A stretch of DNA of 64,000 nucleotides, taken from positions 1 through 64,000 of the forward strand of contig JBEKTD010000012.1 of assembly GCA_049516395.1 (NCBI GenBank), read 5' to 3'. Shown piece by piece: positions 24,318 to 33,477 of this stretch. Within the stretch, counting starts at the first letter, position 1. Every line of letters starts with the position of its first letter. Source of the stretch: Fen-1362 sp049516395. Lineage in GTDB: Bacteria > Planctomycetota > Phycisphaerae > Sedimentisphaerales > Anaerobacaceae. A model generated the notes under the pieces. It had not been told where the DNA came from. It saw only the letters and a program-made list of their open reading frames with translations, and searched no databases. The translations under genes and the position numbers were made by a program.

Positions 24318-26834
24318 TCACCTTGGGTCGGGAACGGATTGTATCGCAACGATTTTTACTTTTTTCGCCGGGACTTCGCTTCTGTCGAAAATGGCTATGA
24401 CGCGTTTTTGCGGGCCGTTTTGACCGATGCGGACGAGAATATAAGCCGTAAAGACATCGCTGCGAACCGTTATAAGATTGCTGATACGGTCGAAAATAAC
24501 GTCCCGCTCCTCAAAAGCATCGCCTGTATCGAGATTGCAGTCCGTGGGCGTCAATAAACCAGGAGGAATAACAGCTTTGCCCTGATAGTAACCTATGCTA
24601 TTGACATCGTTATTGCCAATACCTACCCGCATAAGTTCACCTGTGCTTTTGAAAGCCCCGTACGTGTCCCTGTTGCTGACGATTGCCTGGGCAAGGTTAT
24701 AATTCGGTTGGGTATGGTAAGAAACCCAGGGCAGTTGGGCAAGGACATACCATGGTGCGGTATTGATATTGATTCTGCCTTTAATGCGGGTTTGATTTGG
24801 GTCGCCAGGCGCAGGGTCTATCACTGTCAGGTATTTGAAAAGGTTCTGGACGCACGGGTCGGCGATATTAAGGCGAACCGATGCTTCCGTATCACCAGGC
24901 CCTATCATATTGGCATCTGTGCGGAAAAGCTGGCCGATTTCGCCGATATTGGTAAACGGTTTATTTGTCGGGTGCGCCTGAATCATATCGGTATCGAACG
25001 AAACATAACGACTACTGACACTGCCGCCAAGTTCAGGCGGCAGGATGCCCGACCATAGTTTTCTGATACATTTATTAAGAGTAATATCTCTTTGGATGCT
25101 ATGCGGTGATGAATTATCGTTGCTATCGATAAGCCAGCCGGTAGCGGAGTCCGCTGCGGGAACATTAACCTCATCAACAGGTAGGAAAAAAGGAGAGCCG
25201 TTAACAGTAACTTCTCGTTTTAACACTATAGTGTCACCCGCAACAAAAGACACTCCCGGAATATTGTCGTCTACGACGGTATTGACGTTATTGATATCCA
25301 GAGGCGCGTTACCAGTCGGGTCTCGATACCTTATCACGAGGAAATAACTGTTTGGAGACCATGAAATTGAAATAGGAGAATTGCCGCCAACTACAAGCTG
25401 CCAATTAGCGTCGGGTAACGGGTCGCCTGTGTTTGGTTTGAAAAGCTCTATGGCATAAGAATGGTATGTGGCGGTGATGGCGCCATGCACGTCTACTGAC
25501 TGATAAAAGTTCTCGGCGATTTGGGATATGTAAATGCAGGGCTGCTCGAAACCATAATAATTGTGGCCGGTACTCGGATCCTGGAAGTAAGTAACATTCG
25601 AATCCGTATCTATGTAATCGATTAGATTTACGGCAATCTGGTTTGCGTCATACACGTTCGGGTCGAGGACCTGTTGGATCCGGTTGCGAAGTGAAACTAT
25701 GTCAGTGAAATTCACATTGACCATTTTATTGCCATCAGGAGCGATAATCCTGTCCATGTTGTAAGTCGTGGCGATATGGCGATATTCGTAATTGGGGTCA
25801 GTCAGGACGTAATCGGAATTGGAACTTCTAAACCACTCGTTTAAGTCCGAAGCCGAACTAATGGGTGTCTGGAAATCATATTTTCTGCCTATTTCCCAAT
25901 TTTTCATTGCCTCGGAGCGGGTATCAATTCCTGTCTGATTTATAAGGAATCTGTATCTTAGTTCCAACTCATCAGAAATGTCAAAAGGGGTATAAGTTCC
26001 ATTAGCAGACAGAGGCAGACCATATTGCCAGACAACGTTGTTGGCATAATCGGTGATATCGTTTGGGCCTGAGCCGCAGCGATAGTTATTAAGATAGTCC
26101 GCCCTTGCCTGAATATCAGCTTGGGTCAAAGTATAGAAAGGCCTGTTAGCAAGTGCTAAAAGGTTGATTTGTGTCTGGCTTGAGCCATTGGTGTAATTGG
26201 GGTCGGCGTTGGCATCGAACCAGTAGCCGGTGTTGAGATTGAGCATAGCGCCGTTGTCAATTATGCGAATGGCGGCATAGATGGGTTTGCCTTTGCTCGA
26301 ATTTACGTCGCTAATCTGCACCCACATCGAATCGCTGACGCCGTCGCCATCGGCATCGGCAAGTGTGTTATAAGGTGTAACAACCGGCTGATACTCAGGG
26401 AGAGGCAGGGCCTGCACATTTTGAAATACGGAGGAACCATAGATGTTACTGACCTGCTGCCAGAAATAATTTGAGCCGGACTGGTATGGCTCAAGACAGG
26501 CGAGCCAGGGATTATTGGTATCAGGATAATTGTAATATGTGCCGTAATATATGCCGTTTGCGTCAACACGGGGGACGTTATTAGTAAGAACTTCCGATAT
26601 TCGCGCGACAACGGTATCTACAGCCAATTTGAGGTCATGGTTATCCCCGACTGCTGAGGTGGCGACTGAATCGACGCGGGAAGAAAACAAAAAGAGAACG
26701 CCTATGATTGCAAGAAGTGTCGTAAGAACAACCGCGAGAATAATCGCCGACCCTCGGCGAAACCGCTCCGTCTTCTGTCCCGCCTTCGTTGTCACTTCGG
26801 CGGGTAAACTTCTGTCTTCTGTCTTCTGTCTCAT
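24318..26834 (-). CDS. GspK-like minor pseudopilin, large
   Basis: 838 aa from ATG at 26834, one base after the stop of the preceding gene; an in-frame ATG at 26876 overlaps that gene. After a charged head the prepilin-like segment RRGSAIILAVVLTTLLAIIG lacks the usual Glu at +5, as in GspK proteins that cap the pseudopilus tip. The long periplasmic part contains repeated helical segments with RINVNTAPWYVLAQLPWV-like text (near 660: RININTAPW), a helix-hairpin-helix feature seen in GspK, and many acidic loops. At 838 aa it is far longer than E. coli GspK (about 320 aa). It is the last gene of the secretion operon. Confidence 0.85.
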   Translation of the reverse strand: MRQKTEDRSLPAEVTTKAGQKTERFRRGSAIILAVVLTTLLAIIGVLFLFSSRVDSVATSAVGDNHDLKLAVDTVVARISEVLTNNVPRVDANGIYYGTYYNYPDTNNPWLACLEPYQSGSNYFWQQVSNIYGSSVFQNVQALPLPEYQPVVTPYNTLADADGDGVSDSMWVQISDVNSSKGKPIYAAIRIIDNGAMLNLNTGYWFDANADPNYTNGSSQTQINLLALANRPFYTLTQADIQARADYLNNYRCGSGPNDITDYANNVVWQYGLPLSANGTYTPFDISDELELRYRFLINQTGIDTRSEAMKNWEIGRKYDFQTPISSASDLNEWFRSSNSDYVLTDPNYEYRHIATTYNMDRIIAPDGNKMVNVNFTDIVSLRNRIQQVLDPNVYDANQIAVNLIDYIDTDSNVTYFQDPSTGHNYYGFEQPCIYISQIAENFYQSVDVHGAITATYHSYAIELFKPNTGDPLPDANWQLVVGGNSPISISWSPNSYFLVIRYRDPTGNAPLDINNVNTVVDDNIPGVSFVAGDTIVLKREVTVNGSPFFLPVDEVNVPAADSATGWLIDSNDNSSPHSIQRDITLNKCIRKLWSGILPPELGGSVSSRYVSFDTDMIQAHPTNKPFTNIGEIGQLFRTDANMIGPGDTEASVRLNIADPCVQNLFKYLTVIDPAPGDPNQTRIKGRININTAPWYVLAQLPWVSYHTQPNYNLAQAIVSNRDTYGAFKSTGELMRVGIGNNDVNSIGYYQGKAVIPPGLLTPTDCNLDTGDAFEERDVIFDRISNLITVRSDVFTAYILVRIGQNGPQKRVIAIFDRSEVPAKKVKIVAIQSVPDPR

Positions 26835-26835
26835 A

Positions 26836-27735
26836 TCAATCGCCGATATAAACGATATGGGTAAAAGTTTGGCCATTTCTACCGTGTGAATCGTAAAGCG
26901 TGAAAGTGAATTTGATTGCCGTCGGCCAGAGAACCGCAGGGGTCGAAGGCAACCATGTTGCTTCGTAATAAGAACCAGTTACATAGGATTCAATGGGACC
27001 ATATAATATGTCTGCGGGTATGTCTGGAGGAGAGCCGACGCTACGTTGCATATAGAAACCAAACCAAGCAATCGCACCACTGCCGGCGTCTATGGTGCCG
27101 TCGGTCCATTCGATTTTGAATTGGCCCGCGTTTTCGCAAAGCAGCCGACTTAGTGTGTTTGAGTCGGCTGTATTTATATACGGCGGATATAAAAACATCG
27201 CGTTGGCATTATTGGTAATCTCTGTCGGGTGGACCTGGCACCAGGCAAAGTTGACATCGTTGTAGTCGCCGCCGGACATACCAGGCGTCAGCAGGTTGAT
27301 ATCCTGGACAAGCCGCCAGTAATTAACCGTATAAGTGAACGATGTTCTATCGTGGCCAAGATAAATGCGGGCGATGTTGCTTCGGACGGTTGAATTATAC
27401 CACGACTGGAAATCGCCCGTGCTGAAGAAGTACAGCCGGTCTGACCTGAAATTGTTCGGGGCGGTGCCGGCGTATGTTGAGTATAGCATGAGATAGCCGT
27501 CTTTACGGAGACCCTGAAAGTCGTTATTCAACTGGTCGGTAATAGCGCGGAATTTCTGCATAACCTCGGCCTGGGCAGTGGCGACGCGATATGCGGCGAT
27601 ACTGGCCTTGAAGACCGTGCCGGCAAAGAGAACCACCATCGCCATTACGCCAATGGCGACGACGAGCTCTACCAGCGTAAAGCCGTATTGCGTGTTGCGT
27701 CGTGCGTCGTGCGTACTGTGTTGTTTTTTGTTCAT
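26836..27735 (-). CDS. Type II secretion minor pseudopilin, GspJ-like
   Basis: 299 aa from ATG at 27735; an upstream start at 27747 is possible. The class III signal QYGFTLVELVVAIGVMAMVV has Gly(-1), Phe(+1) and Glu(+5), so a prepilin peptidase should cut and methylate it. The segment after the helix, MQKFRAITDQLNNDFQGLRK, is typical of GspJ/PulJ. The C-terminal half is beta-rich. Twelve bases follow the GspI-like gene and the stop sits one base from the GspK-like start. Confidence 0.88.
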   Translation of the reverse strand: MNKKQHSTHDARRNTQYGFTLVELVVAIGVMAMVVLFAGTVFKASIAAYRVATAQAEVMQKFRAITDQLNNDFQGLRKDGYLMLYSTYAGTAPNNFRSDRLYFFSTGDFQSWYNSTVRSNIARIYLGHDRTSFTYTVNYWRLVQDINLLTPGMSGGDYNDVNFAWCQVHPTEITNNANAMFLYPPYINTADSNTLSRLLCENAGQFKIEWTDGTIDAGSGAIAWFGFYMQRSVGSPPDIPADILYGPIESYVTGSYYEATWLPSTPAVLWPTAIKFTFTLYDSHGRNGQTFTHIVYIGD

Positions 27736-27747
27736 AGGTCGCAGCAA

Positions 27748-28554
27748 TTAAAAACTTATCACTTTCTGATAGACGCCAATGCAGGGGTATCGGCCGCTGT
27801 TAACAGGCGGCGGAACAACCCAGACATTATCTGCTGCATTTTGCGGCGGAGTTAAATCGGGACGCCAGGGTCTGTCGAGTTTTATGACATTATCATTTGG
27901 TGGAAGGTAACGTTCGAGGACACGGTATATCTGGCCGGTGGCGTCGTCAACAATTGTGCAACCGTCACTAATATAAGTTTTCGCGCTCGCATTTATACTC
28001 GTATCTATAGTCAACTCGTAACCGCCGACTGGGCCTGAAACACCAACGGCAATAGCATCAGGCCTGTTGGCGTCGTAGTAATCGGGATACGTGGGATTAA
28101 CATCTGTAAGATATTGGCTTGCCATCCCGACTTTTCTGCTAACAAAGATAGTAACCTGAACGTCATTGCCAGTAAGGTTAGTCCTTCGAAACAGAGGATA
28201 CCACCAATATTTTTTGGAATATACTTCGTTTGCAGGTATAGGCGTTGAAGGATACGCGAACTCTGCAGCGGGTATTCCAATAGCTATCCCCTGACTTGTG
28301 TTACTCAGTCCATTGAGATTCGAATCATTGAAATAGATTCTAAGTTTCGCAAAGGCCTCGTCGGCGACTATCGGGGCAATGGTGCGCTCGGTGGCAACGG
28401 CCGTAAAATGAATACTCACGGGAAACGCCCCCGCGACAAACAGCATCCCAACCGCCAGCAGCCCGATGGCAATAAGAACCTCGGTGAGCGAAAAGCCGCT
28501 CTCGGATTGCCGATTGCCGATTGTCGATTGTCGATTGTTTATTTGGATATTCAT
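27748..28554 (-). CDS. Type II secretion minor pseudopilin, GspI/PilV-like
   Basis: 268 aa; ATG overlaps the stop of the upstream gene as ATGA, suggesting coupled translation. The prepilin signal SGFSLTEVLIAIGLLAVGML has Gly(-1), Phe(+1), Glu(+5). The following FPVSIHFTAVATERTIAPIV continues the long N-terminal helix as in GspI/PilV. The rest is a soluble domain without other motifs that I recognise. Confidence 0.87.
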   Translation of the reverse strand: MNIQINNRQSTIGNRQSESGFSLTEVLIAIGLLAVGMLFVAGAFPVSIHFTAVATERTIAPIVADEAFAKLRIYFNDSNLNGLSNTSQGIAIGIPAAEFAYPSTPIPANEVYSKKYWWYPLFRRTNLTGNDVQVTIFVSRKVGMASQYLTDVNPTYPDYYDANRPDAIAVGVSGPVGGYELTIDTSINASAKTYISDGCTIVDDATGQIYRVLERYLPPNDNVIKLDRPWRPDLTPPQNAADNVWVVPPPVNSGRYPCIGVYQKVISF

Positions 28555-29387
28555 TTTTCGTTAATAATCGTCCCTGTATAAGGATTTATATAAATCAGAT
28601 TTAACTGACTGAGATAATTCGTCCAGCGATGATTTGCATCCGTCTGTTTTAATTTTTTTGTATCGTAAATGATAAAACTGTTTCGGCTGGGTTCCGGACC
28701 AAGACCTATATACGGAGAGGCATAACCAGCGTAATAATCATCCTGACAGAACATCGCCAGCCCGGCATCGACCTTCCATTTTTTATTGAAGATGTCGTCG
28801 TTACTCTCCGTAGGGACAATGTATGTCTTATCGCCAATGCTATCTCTATTCCTTACCCTGACCGTATGAATTACGAGTTTGCCGGAAGGTGAAAAGACAA
28901 CAGAAAAAGTCGTGGTGTCATTAATTACATTCGAATTGGCGAAATTAACATCAGGATTGCTGCCTGATACCAAATCGGACCTATAAAACAAATCCATCAC
29001 GCCGATGGAGTCGGGCAGCTTTATGGGCTGTATTCCTGGAACGGCATGAAATCCAAACCCTCCTGTACCCGGCATATTCGGGTCATGGACGATAAATATG
29101 ATGTATTGCGAGGCGCCAATGATGTTATTTGGGTCGTAGCGTTTCTGGAAGCGGATTCCGGCATAATTCTGCTCTTTGGAGGCGATGGCTCGTGCGCTGG
29201 CCATAGCAGAACTGATTATCGATTTTGCGCCGCTTTCGGATTCGAAGGAATTAAGGAGCATATTTGCGGCAGGGATAGCTAAGCCGAGCATCAACGCGGC
29301 GATTCCAATGACAACCGTCATCTCAGCAAGTGTTGTACCAACCTGCCGTGAGCTACGTCGAACGAGTTGTCTGCGTTTATTTCTCAT
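28551..29387 (-). CDS. Type II secretion minor pseudopilin, GspH-like
   Basis: 278 aa. The processing site reads VGTTLAEMTVVIGIAALMLG: Gly(-1) and Glu(+5) are kept but +1 is Thr instead of Phe. The helix is followed by SGAKSIISSAMASARAIASK, as in GspH. Start is one base after the stop of the GspG-like gene, and its end overlaps the GspI-like start by four bases. Confidence 0.85.
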   Translation of the reverse strand: MRNKRRQLVRRSSRQVGTTLAEMTVVIGIAALMLGLAIPAANMLLNSFESESGAKSIISSAMASARAIASKEQNYAGIRFQKRYDPNNIIGASQYIIFIVHDPNMPGTGGFGFHAVPGIQPIKLPDSIGVMDLFYRSDLVSGSNPDVNFANSNVINDTTTFSVVFSPSGKLVIHTVRVRNRDSIGDKTYIVPTESNDDIFNKKWKVDAGLAMFCQDDYYAGYASPYIGLGPEPSRNSFIIYDTKKLKQTDANHRWTNYLSQLNLIYINPYTGTIINEK

Positions 29388-29388
29388 T

Positions 29389-30108
29389 TTACTTCACGTT
29401 AGATATATCATCAGCCGTATCAAACTGCTTGTCCGGCCCGGCGGACGTTATTACAGGAAAAGTTTTAAGGGCGGAATTTCTATAGGAGAGATACTTCTGC
29501 CAGCTACCGCCGGGGTTAGCGAGAATATAATCGGCATATTCAGGATAATAATCGTATCGCAGAGTTGTTCCCCAAGGGTCAACGATTCTTGTAAATGGCA
29601 GCGCAGGCGATGCGCCTATGGTGATGGTTATTGAATTGCCATTGGGGTCTTTATTAGTCAGCAGCGACTTATCGATTTTATCGAGCGTGTCCCGGCAATC
29701 GGGAACCTGTCTCAGGATAAAATACAATGCCTCAGAGCCGGAGAAAGTCGGGTTATATGTCCCGACGGCGCCGGAAAAGTAAATGTTTGTGGCGGATAAA
29801 CCTAAAGCGCTTTGAAGGGTGGCCGGGAGATTCGGATAGGGAGATGTACTCGTAAGGTTGTAGCCGTTGCAATCGAGGGGAAAAACAAGGCCTGCGTAAT
29901 CAGTGCTTTTATATTCATATCCGAAGTCGCGGAATTGTTCGAGGGCGCTGCCGAGCAGCGTGATAGTTCCTTTTGTCAATCGCTCCTTGCCCTGGTCGTC
30001 GATGCGTTTGGCGATAGTTACGACCATCGAGATGAGTATGGCGATAATGGCAATCACCACAATCATTTCGACGAGCGTAAAGCCGGTTTTATAAGCGCGC
30101 GTTTTCAT
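29389..30108 (-). CDS. Pseudopilin, GspG-like
   Basis: 239 aa from ATG at 30108 (a TTG 12 bases earlier is possible). Prepilin signal KTGFTLVEMIVVIAIIAILI with Gly(-1), Phe(+1), Glu(+5). A short globular part follows and ends with a Gly/Pro/Asp-rich tail (VITSAGPDKQFDTADDISN), the type of calcium-binding GspG tail with Asp residues. It is one of three adjacent GspG-like genes that share this SAGPD..D.ADDI ending. Confidence 0.88.
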   Translation of the reverse strand: MKTRAYKTGFTLVEMIVVIAIIAILISMVVTIAKRIDDQGKERLTKGTITLLGSALEQFRDFGYEYKSTDYAGLVFPLDCNGYNLTSTSPYPNLPATLQSALGLSATNIYFSGAVGTYNPTFSGSEALYFILRQVPDCRDTLDKIDKSLLTNKDPNGNSITITIGASPALPFTRIVDPWGTTLRYDYYPEYADYILANPGGSWQKYLSYRNSALKTFPVITSAGPDKQFDTADDISNVK

Positions 30109-30140
30109 AAGTAATCTCAATCGCCCAAAAATGCCGGCGT

Positions 30141-31058
30141 TTAATAGTTGTGTATGTCGTCGGCTGTGCCGTAATAGCCGTCAGGTCCAGCAGATATTAA
30201 AATATAGGTATCCGGATTGTATGGCCGCACAGGATTCGGAATCCTCGTGTCTCGTATCCCGTAGCCAATGCCGGAGCCGCCATAAGTAGTGCCGGGAGTA
30301 TAAGGGGTTCTGTCGCCATAGAAAACAGGGTAATCGGTCCCAGAAGGATAAGCAAAAGGATGCGCCAGACCAGAAACACTATTTGCAGTAAGCTTCCCGA
30401 GGTCAACTAATGGTTTGTTGTCAAGATAATTATAAGTTCTACCCGCAAAATTCGGCGCCGGCACATAAGTCGGATCGATTGTTTTGTTGTCGGTATTTGC
30501 CTTGTAATAAAGAATCGGAGTGCCGGCGGTAACAGGTTTGCCTGATGCGTCGAGTCGATTTAGTTTCCTCACTTTGAAGACATCGCAAAGCACATTGGTA
30601 TCGGGAGCAAGCGTGCCAGTGTTATTGAACAGGTCGCCGAGACGAAACACATTGGCCGTCGCCAGTTCAAGATAAGGGCCTTTTCTGTCCTGCAGAGTAG
30701 CTAACGTATAATTCGAGGTTGTGCCGGTGCTATCCATACCATCTGAACGCCAGGCGGAGTTGGGGTCAAAACCCATCAGGTCCCAGCCGAGAAGCGCCTC
30801 GGAAAGTTTCTGTGCGCCACAATATCCAGACGACGGCGATGCCGTCGATGTCCAGTCGGAAGGCGGATAATCGCCATAAACCTGCTTGAAGGCCTCCAGC
30901 GCGATTTCGATGGCATTAAACTGTGCCCCCTGTGCCACCTCTTTTGCCTTTGCGCGAATCGCAGCAAAAGAAGGCAGCAAGATGCCTAACAATATGGCAA
31001 TGATTATTACGACCGTTATCAGCTCCACGATTGTAAACGCCCTGCGATTATTCATCAT
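30141..31058 (-). CDS. Pseudopilin, GspG-like, with Ala at the cleavage site
   Basis: 305 aa from ATG at 31058 (AAAGGA five bases upstream). Processing site RRAFTIVELITVVIIIAILL: Ala(-1) in place of Gly, Phe(+1), Glu(+5). The C-terminus ILISAGPDGYYGTADDIHNY carries the Asp-rich GspG-like tail. It is 82 bases from neither end different in style from its neighbours and is likely a paralogue of them. Confidence 0.87.
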   Translation of the reverse strand: MMNNRRAFTIVELITVVIIIAILLGILLPSFAAIRAKAKEVAQGAQFNAIEIALEAFKQVYGDYPPSDWTSTASPSSGYCGAQKLSEALLGWDLMGFDPNSAWRSDGMDSTGTTSNYTLATLQDRKGPYLELATANVFRLGDLFNNTGTLAPDTNVLCDVFKVRKLNRLDASGKPVTAGTPILYYKANTDNKTIDPTYVPAPNFAGRTYNYLDNKPLVDLGKLTANSVSGLAHPFAYPSGTDYPVFYGDRTPYTPGTTYGGSGIGYGIRDTRIPNPVRPYNPDTYILISAGPDGYYGTADDIHNY

Positions 31059-31106
31059 AACCATCCTTTCGACTTCAAACCAGTTTAGGGGTACCTGCCC
31101 GAGTTT

Positions 31107-32123
31107 TTAGTCGCCGAAATTATAAATATCGTCACTTGTGCCATAGTCGCCGTCAAAGCCCGCCGAAATCAGGATATACGAATCCGCCCTGTATGGCCTG
31201 TCGCCTGATGGAATCTTTTTATCGCGGATAATATTATAGAATGTTAGTGGACTGCCATACGCGGCATTATTAAGATTAATCCCAGCTACGGTGTACCCGG
31301 CTCCCCCCAGGTCGTGAGAGGAATTGGGCAACCAGGGCATTCCCATATCAATCAAGAGCTGATTGTCCCAGAAGTTGTATGTGTAAAAATTAACCAAACT
31401 CCGCATATCCGAAACCGATGTGCTGCCCGGAGGAAACTGTAATTTTGCCTGGTCTGCCCTGTAATAAAGGATAGGCATACCCATTCTTTTGCCCGTGGTT
31501 TTATTGGTAACGCGATTATAGGAATCGCACAAAACATAGGTGTTGGGGTCAAAACCTGTCGATGCAGGCCAATTGCCAAAGGAGGCTGTGATGGAGGTTA
31601 TGGTGCTATTATCGTAGATATCCTTAAGCATGTATGCGTTTGCGTGTTCAAGCTCTAAATACATCTTGCGGGACCTTATGTTTTCATTGTAACAGGCCTT
31701 ACCTGGATCACCTGCAGTAACGCCACAGGTATTATATGGCGGATAAGGCATACCATCCCACAACGCATCACCCGACGGGCTGTTGGGAAATCCCTGTTTT
31801 TCAAATTTAGAACTCGGATTGAATCCCTTAAGGTCCTGACCGACCATTGCCTCCGCCAGCCGCATTGCGCCGCAATAGTTCTCTCCCCGGTCGTCCACCG
31901 CGTTGGAATCGGGATAGCCATCGAACTCGGCGTTAAACATATCAAGCGCGACGGCTATGCTGTGGAGCTGCGCCCTCTGCTTGACGTCCGTCGCGTATCT
32001 CCTGACGTGATTCAGCGCGGGCGTCAGCAAACTGATGAGAACCACAATGATGCTCATAACCGTGAGCAGCTCGATAATGGTAAAGCCGAACCTCCTGCTT
32101 TGATTGCCGTTAATCGGTTTCAT
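31107..32123 (-). CDS. Pseudopilin, GspG-like
   Basis: 338 aa; ATG with AAGGAGAG upstream. Processing site RRFGFTIIELLTVMSIIVVL with Gly(-1), Phe(+1), Glu(+5). Its C-terminal ILISAGFDGDYGTSDDIYNF echoes the other GspG-like genes. A large globular domain (about 40-320) is longer than in standard GspG (about 140 aa). It is the first prepilin after gspF in the operon. Confidence 0.87.
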   Translation of the reverse strand: MKPINGNQSRRFGFTIIELLTVMSIIVVLISLLTPALNHVRRYATDVKQRAQLHSIAVALDMFNAEFDGYPDSNAVDDRGENYCGAMRLAEAMVGQDLKGFNPSSKFEKQGFPNSPSGDALWDGMPYPPYNTCGVTAGDPGKACYNENIRSRKMYLELEHANAYMLKDIYDNSTITSITASFGNWPASTGFDPNTYVLCDSYNRVTNKTTGKRMGMPILYYRADQAKLQFPPGSTSVSDMRSLVNFYTYNFWDNQLLIDMGMPWLPNSSHDLGGAGYTVAGINLNNAAYGSPLTFYNIIRDKKIPSGDRPYRADSYILISAGFDGDYGTSDDIYNFGD

Positions 32124-32174
32124 TTTACTCTCCTTAAATATTCGCTATAACTCCGATTTTTAAAAGCTCATTTT

Positions 32175-33446
32175 TTACCCGCCGACGTTCAGCGTGGTAA
32201 TAATTTTAATCATAGGCAGGAACACCGACATAACGATGACCATCACGATTCCGCCGAGGACAACAATCATTATGGGTTCGAGAAGGTGCATTAACGAGGC
32301 CACGAGAACGTCAACCTGCTCGTCGTAGTTGTCCGCGATTTTGAGAAGCATCTTGTCGAGGTCTCCCGTTTCTTCGCCTACCGCCACCATGTTAGAAACA
32401 ATCAGGTCAACCGTTTTGGACTGCTTCAAAGGCGTCGCGAAGGTGTCGCCCTGCCTGATTGAGTTCTGAACGTTGAGAAGCATTTTGGCATATACTTCGT
32501 TGCCTGCGGTTTCGCTGGTAACGTTAATCGCGTCGAGAATTGGAACGCCCGCCCCGATAAGCGTGCCTAACGTCCTTGTCCAGCGGGTTATGGCCACTTT
32601 TCGCGTGAGCTGGCCCATTACGGGCATCCGGATTTTGATGGCGTCGAGAACGTATCGCCCCGTCTTAAACCGCCTGATAAGGCGGGTCAGGAACATAAAC
32701 CCGAACGGTACGCCCATAAGGATTGCCCAGCCGAAATCCTTGGCAATCCACTGCGCTACATTCAGCACTATCTGCGTAATCATGGGCAAGCCCTGTCCCT
32801 CAAGCATTTCCTTCAGAACGCTTTCGAACTTGGGAATAACGAATATCATCAGCAATATGAGCATCGTCATCGCGGCGGTAAGAACCACTGCCGGATAAAT
32901 CATAGCGCCTTTGACGCGAGATTTGAGCTTCTCTGATTTTTCCATAAAATCGGCAACGCGGGACAAAATCAGGTCAAGCACGCCGCCCGTCTCGCCTGCC
33001 GCGACCATACCCACCATTAAGCGGTCGAAGCATCTGGGAAACCGGCTCAACGCCTCAGACAATGTCGCGCCGCCTTCGATGTCGTCGGCAACGTAACCGA
33101 TGATACGCTTGAATGTGCCTGCTTTCTGCTGCTCCTCAAGAATTCGCAGCGACCTCAAAATCGGCAGACCCGCGTCCTGGAGTGTGGACAACTGCCTGGA
33201 GAACTGGGCAATGAATTTGATTTTGACCTTGCCGCCCGCCCCGCGTCTTCTCTTCGGCTTTGCAGCGGCAGCGCCGGCAGCAGCAGCGGCGGCCGCCTTC
33301 TTGCCCCCTCCAACAGATATTACCTTTGTGGGGAAATACCCCATATTTCTTATCTTGCTGACCGCTTCCTTCTGGCTTAACGCCTCAACCTCGTTTTTAA
33401 TCGCCACTCCCTGCGAGTCCAGAGCTTCGTATTTAAACAGCGGCAT
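32175..33446 (-). CDS. gspF: Type II secretion/type IV pilus inner-membrane protein, GspF/PilC
   Basis: 423 aa from ATG at 33446 (AGGAGGTG six bases upstream). It is the inner-membrane platform contacted by the assembly ATPase. Two GspF domains are visible: IAQFSRQLSTLQDAGLPILR (~75-95) and, after membrane helices, ITRWTRTLGTLIGAGVPILD (~278-300), each followed by GDTFATPL- or GATLSEAL-like text. An Ala-, Lys- and Arg-rich low-complexity linker lies at about 47-75 between the head and the first domain. Confidence 0.93.
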   Translation of the reverse strand: MPLFKYEALDSQGVAIKNEVEALSQKEAVSKIRNMGYFPTKVISVGGGKKAAAAAAAGAAAAKPKRRRGAGGKVKIKFIAQFSRQLSTLQDAGLPILRSLRILEEQQKAGTFKRIIGYVADDIEGGATLSEALSRFPRCFDRLMVGMVAAGETGGVLDLILSRVADFMEKSEKLKSRVKGAMIYPAVVLTAAMTMLILLMIFVIPKFESVLKEMLEGQGLPMITQIVLNVAQWIAKDFGWAILMGVPFGFMFLTRLIRRFKTGRYVLDAIKIRMPVMGQLTRKVAITRWTRTLGTLIGAGVPILDAINVTSETAGNEVYAKMLLNVQNSIRQGDTFATPLKQSKTVDLIVSNMVAVGEETGDLDKMLLKIADNYDEQVDVLVASLMHLLEPIMIVVLGGIVMVIVMSVFLPMIKIITTLNVGG

Positions 33447-33477
33447 AAACACCTCCTATGGTTTTTTTATTCATAAG

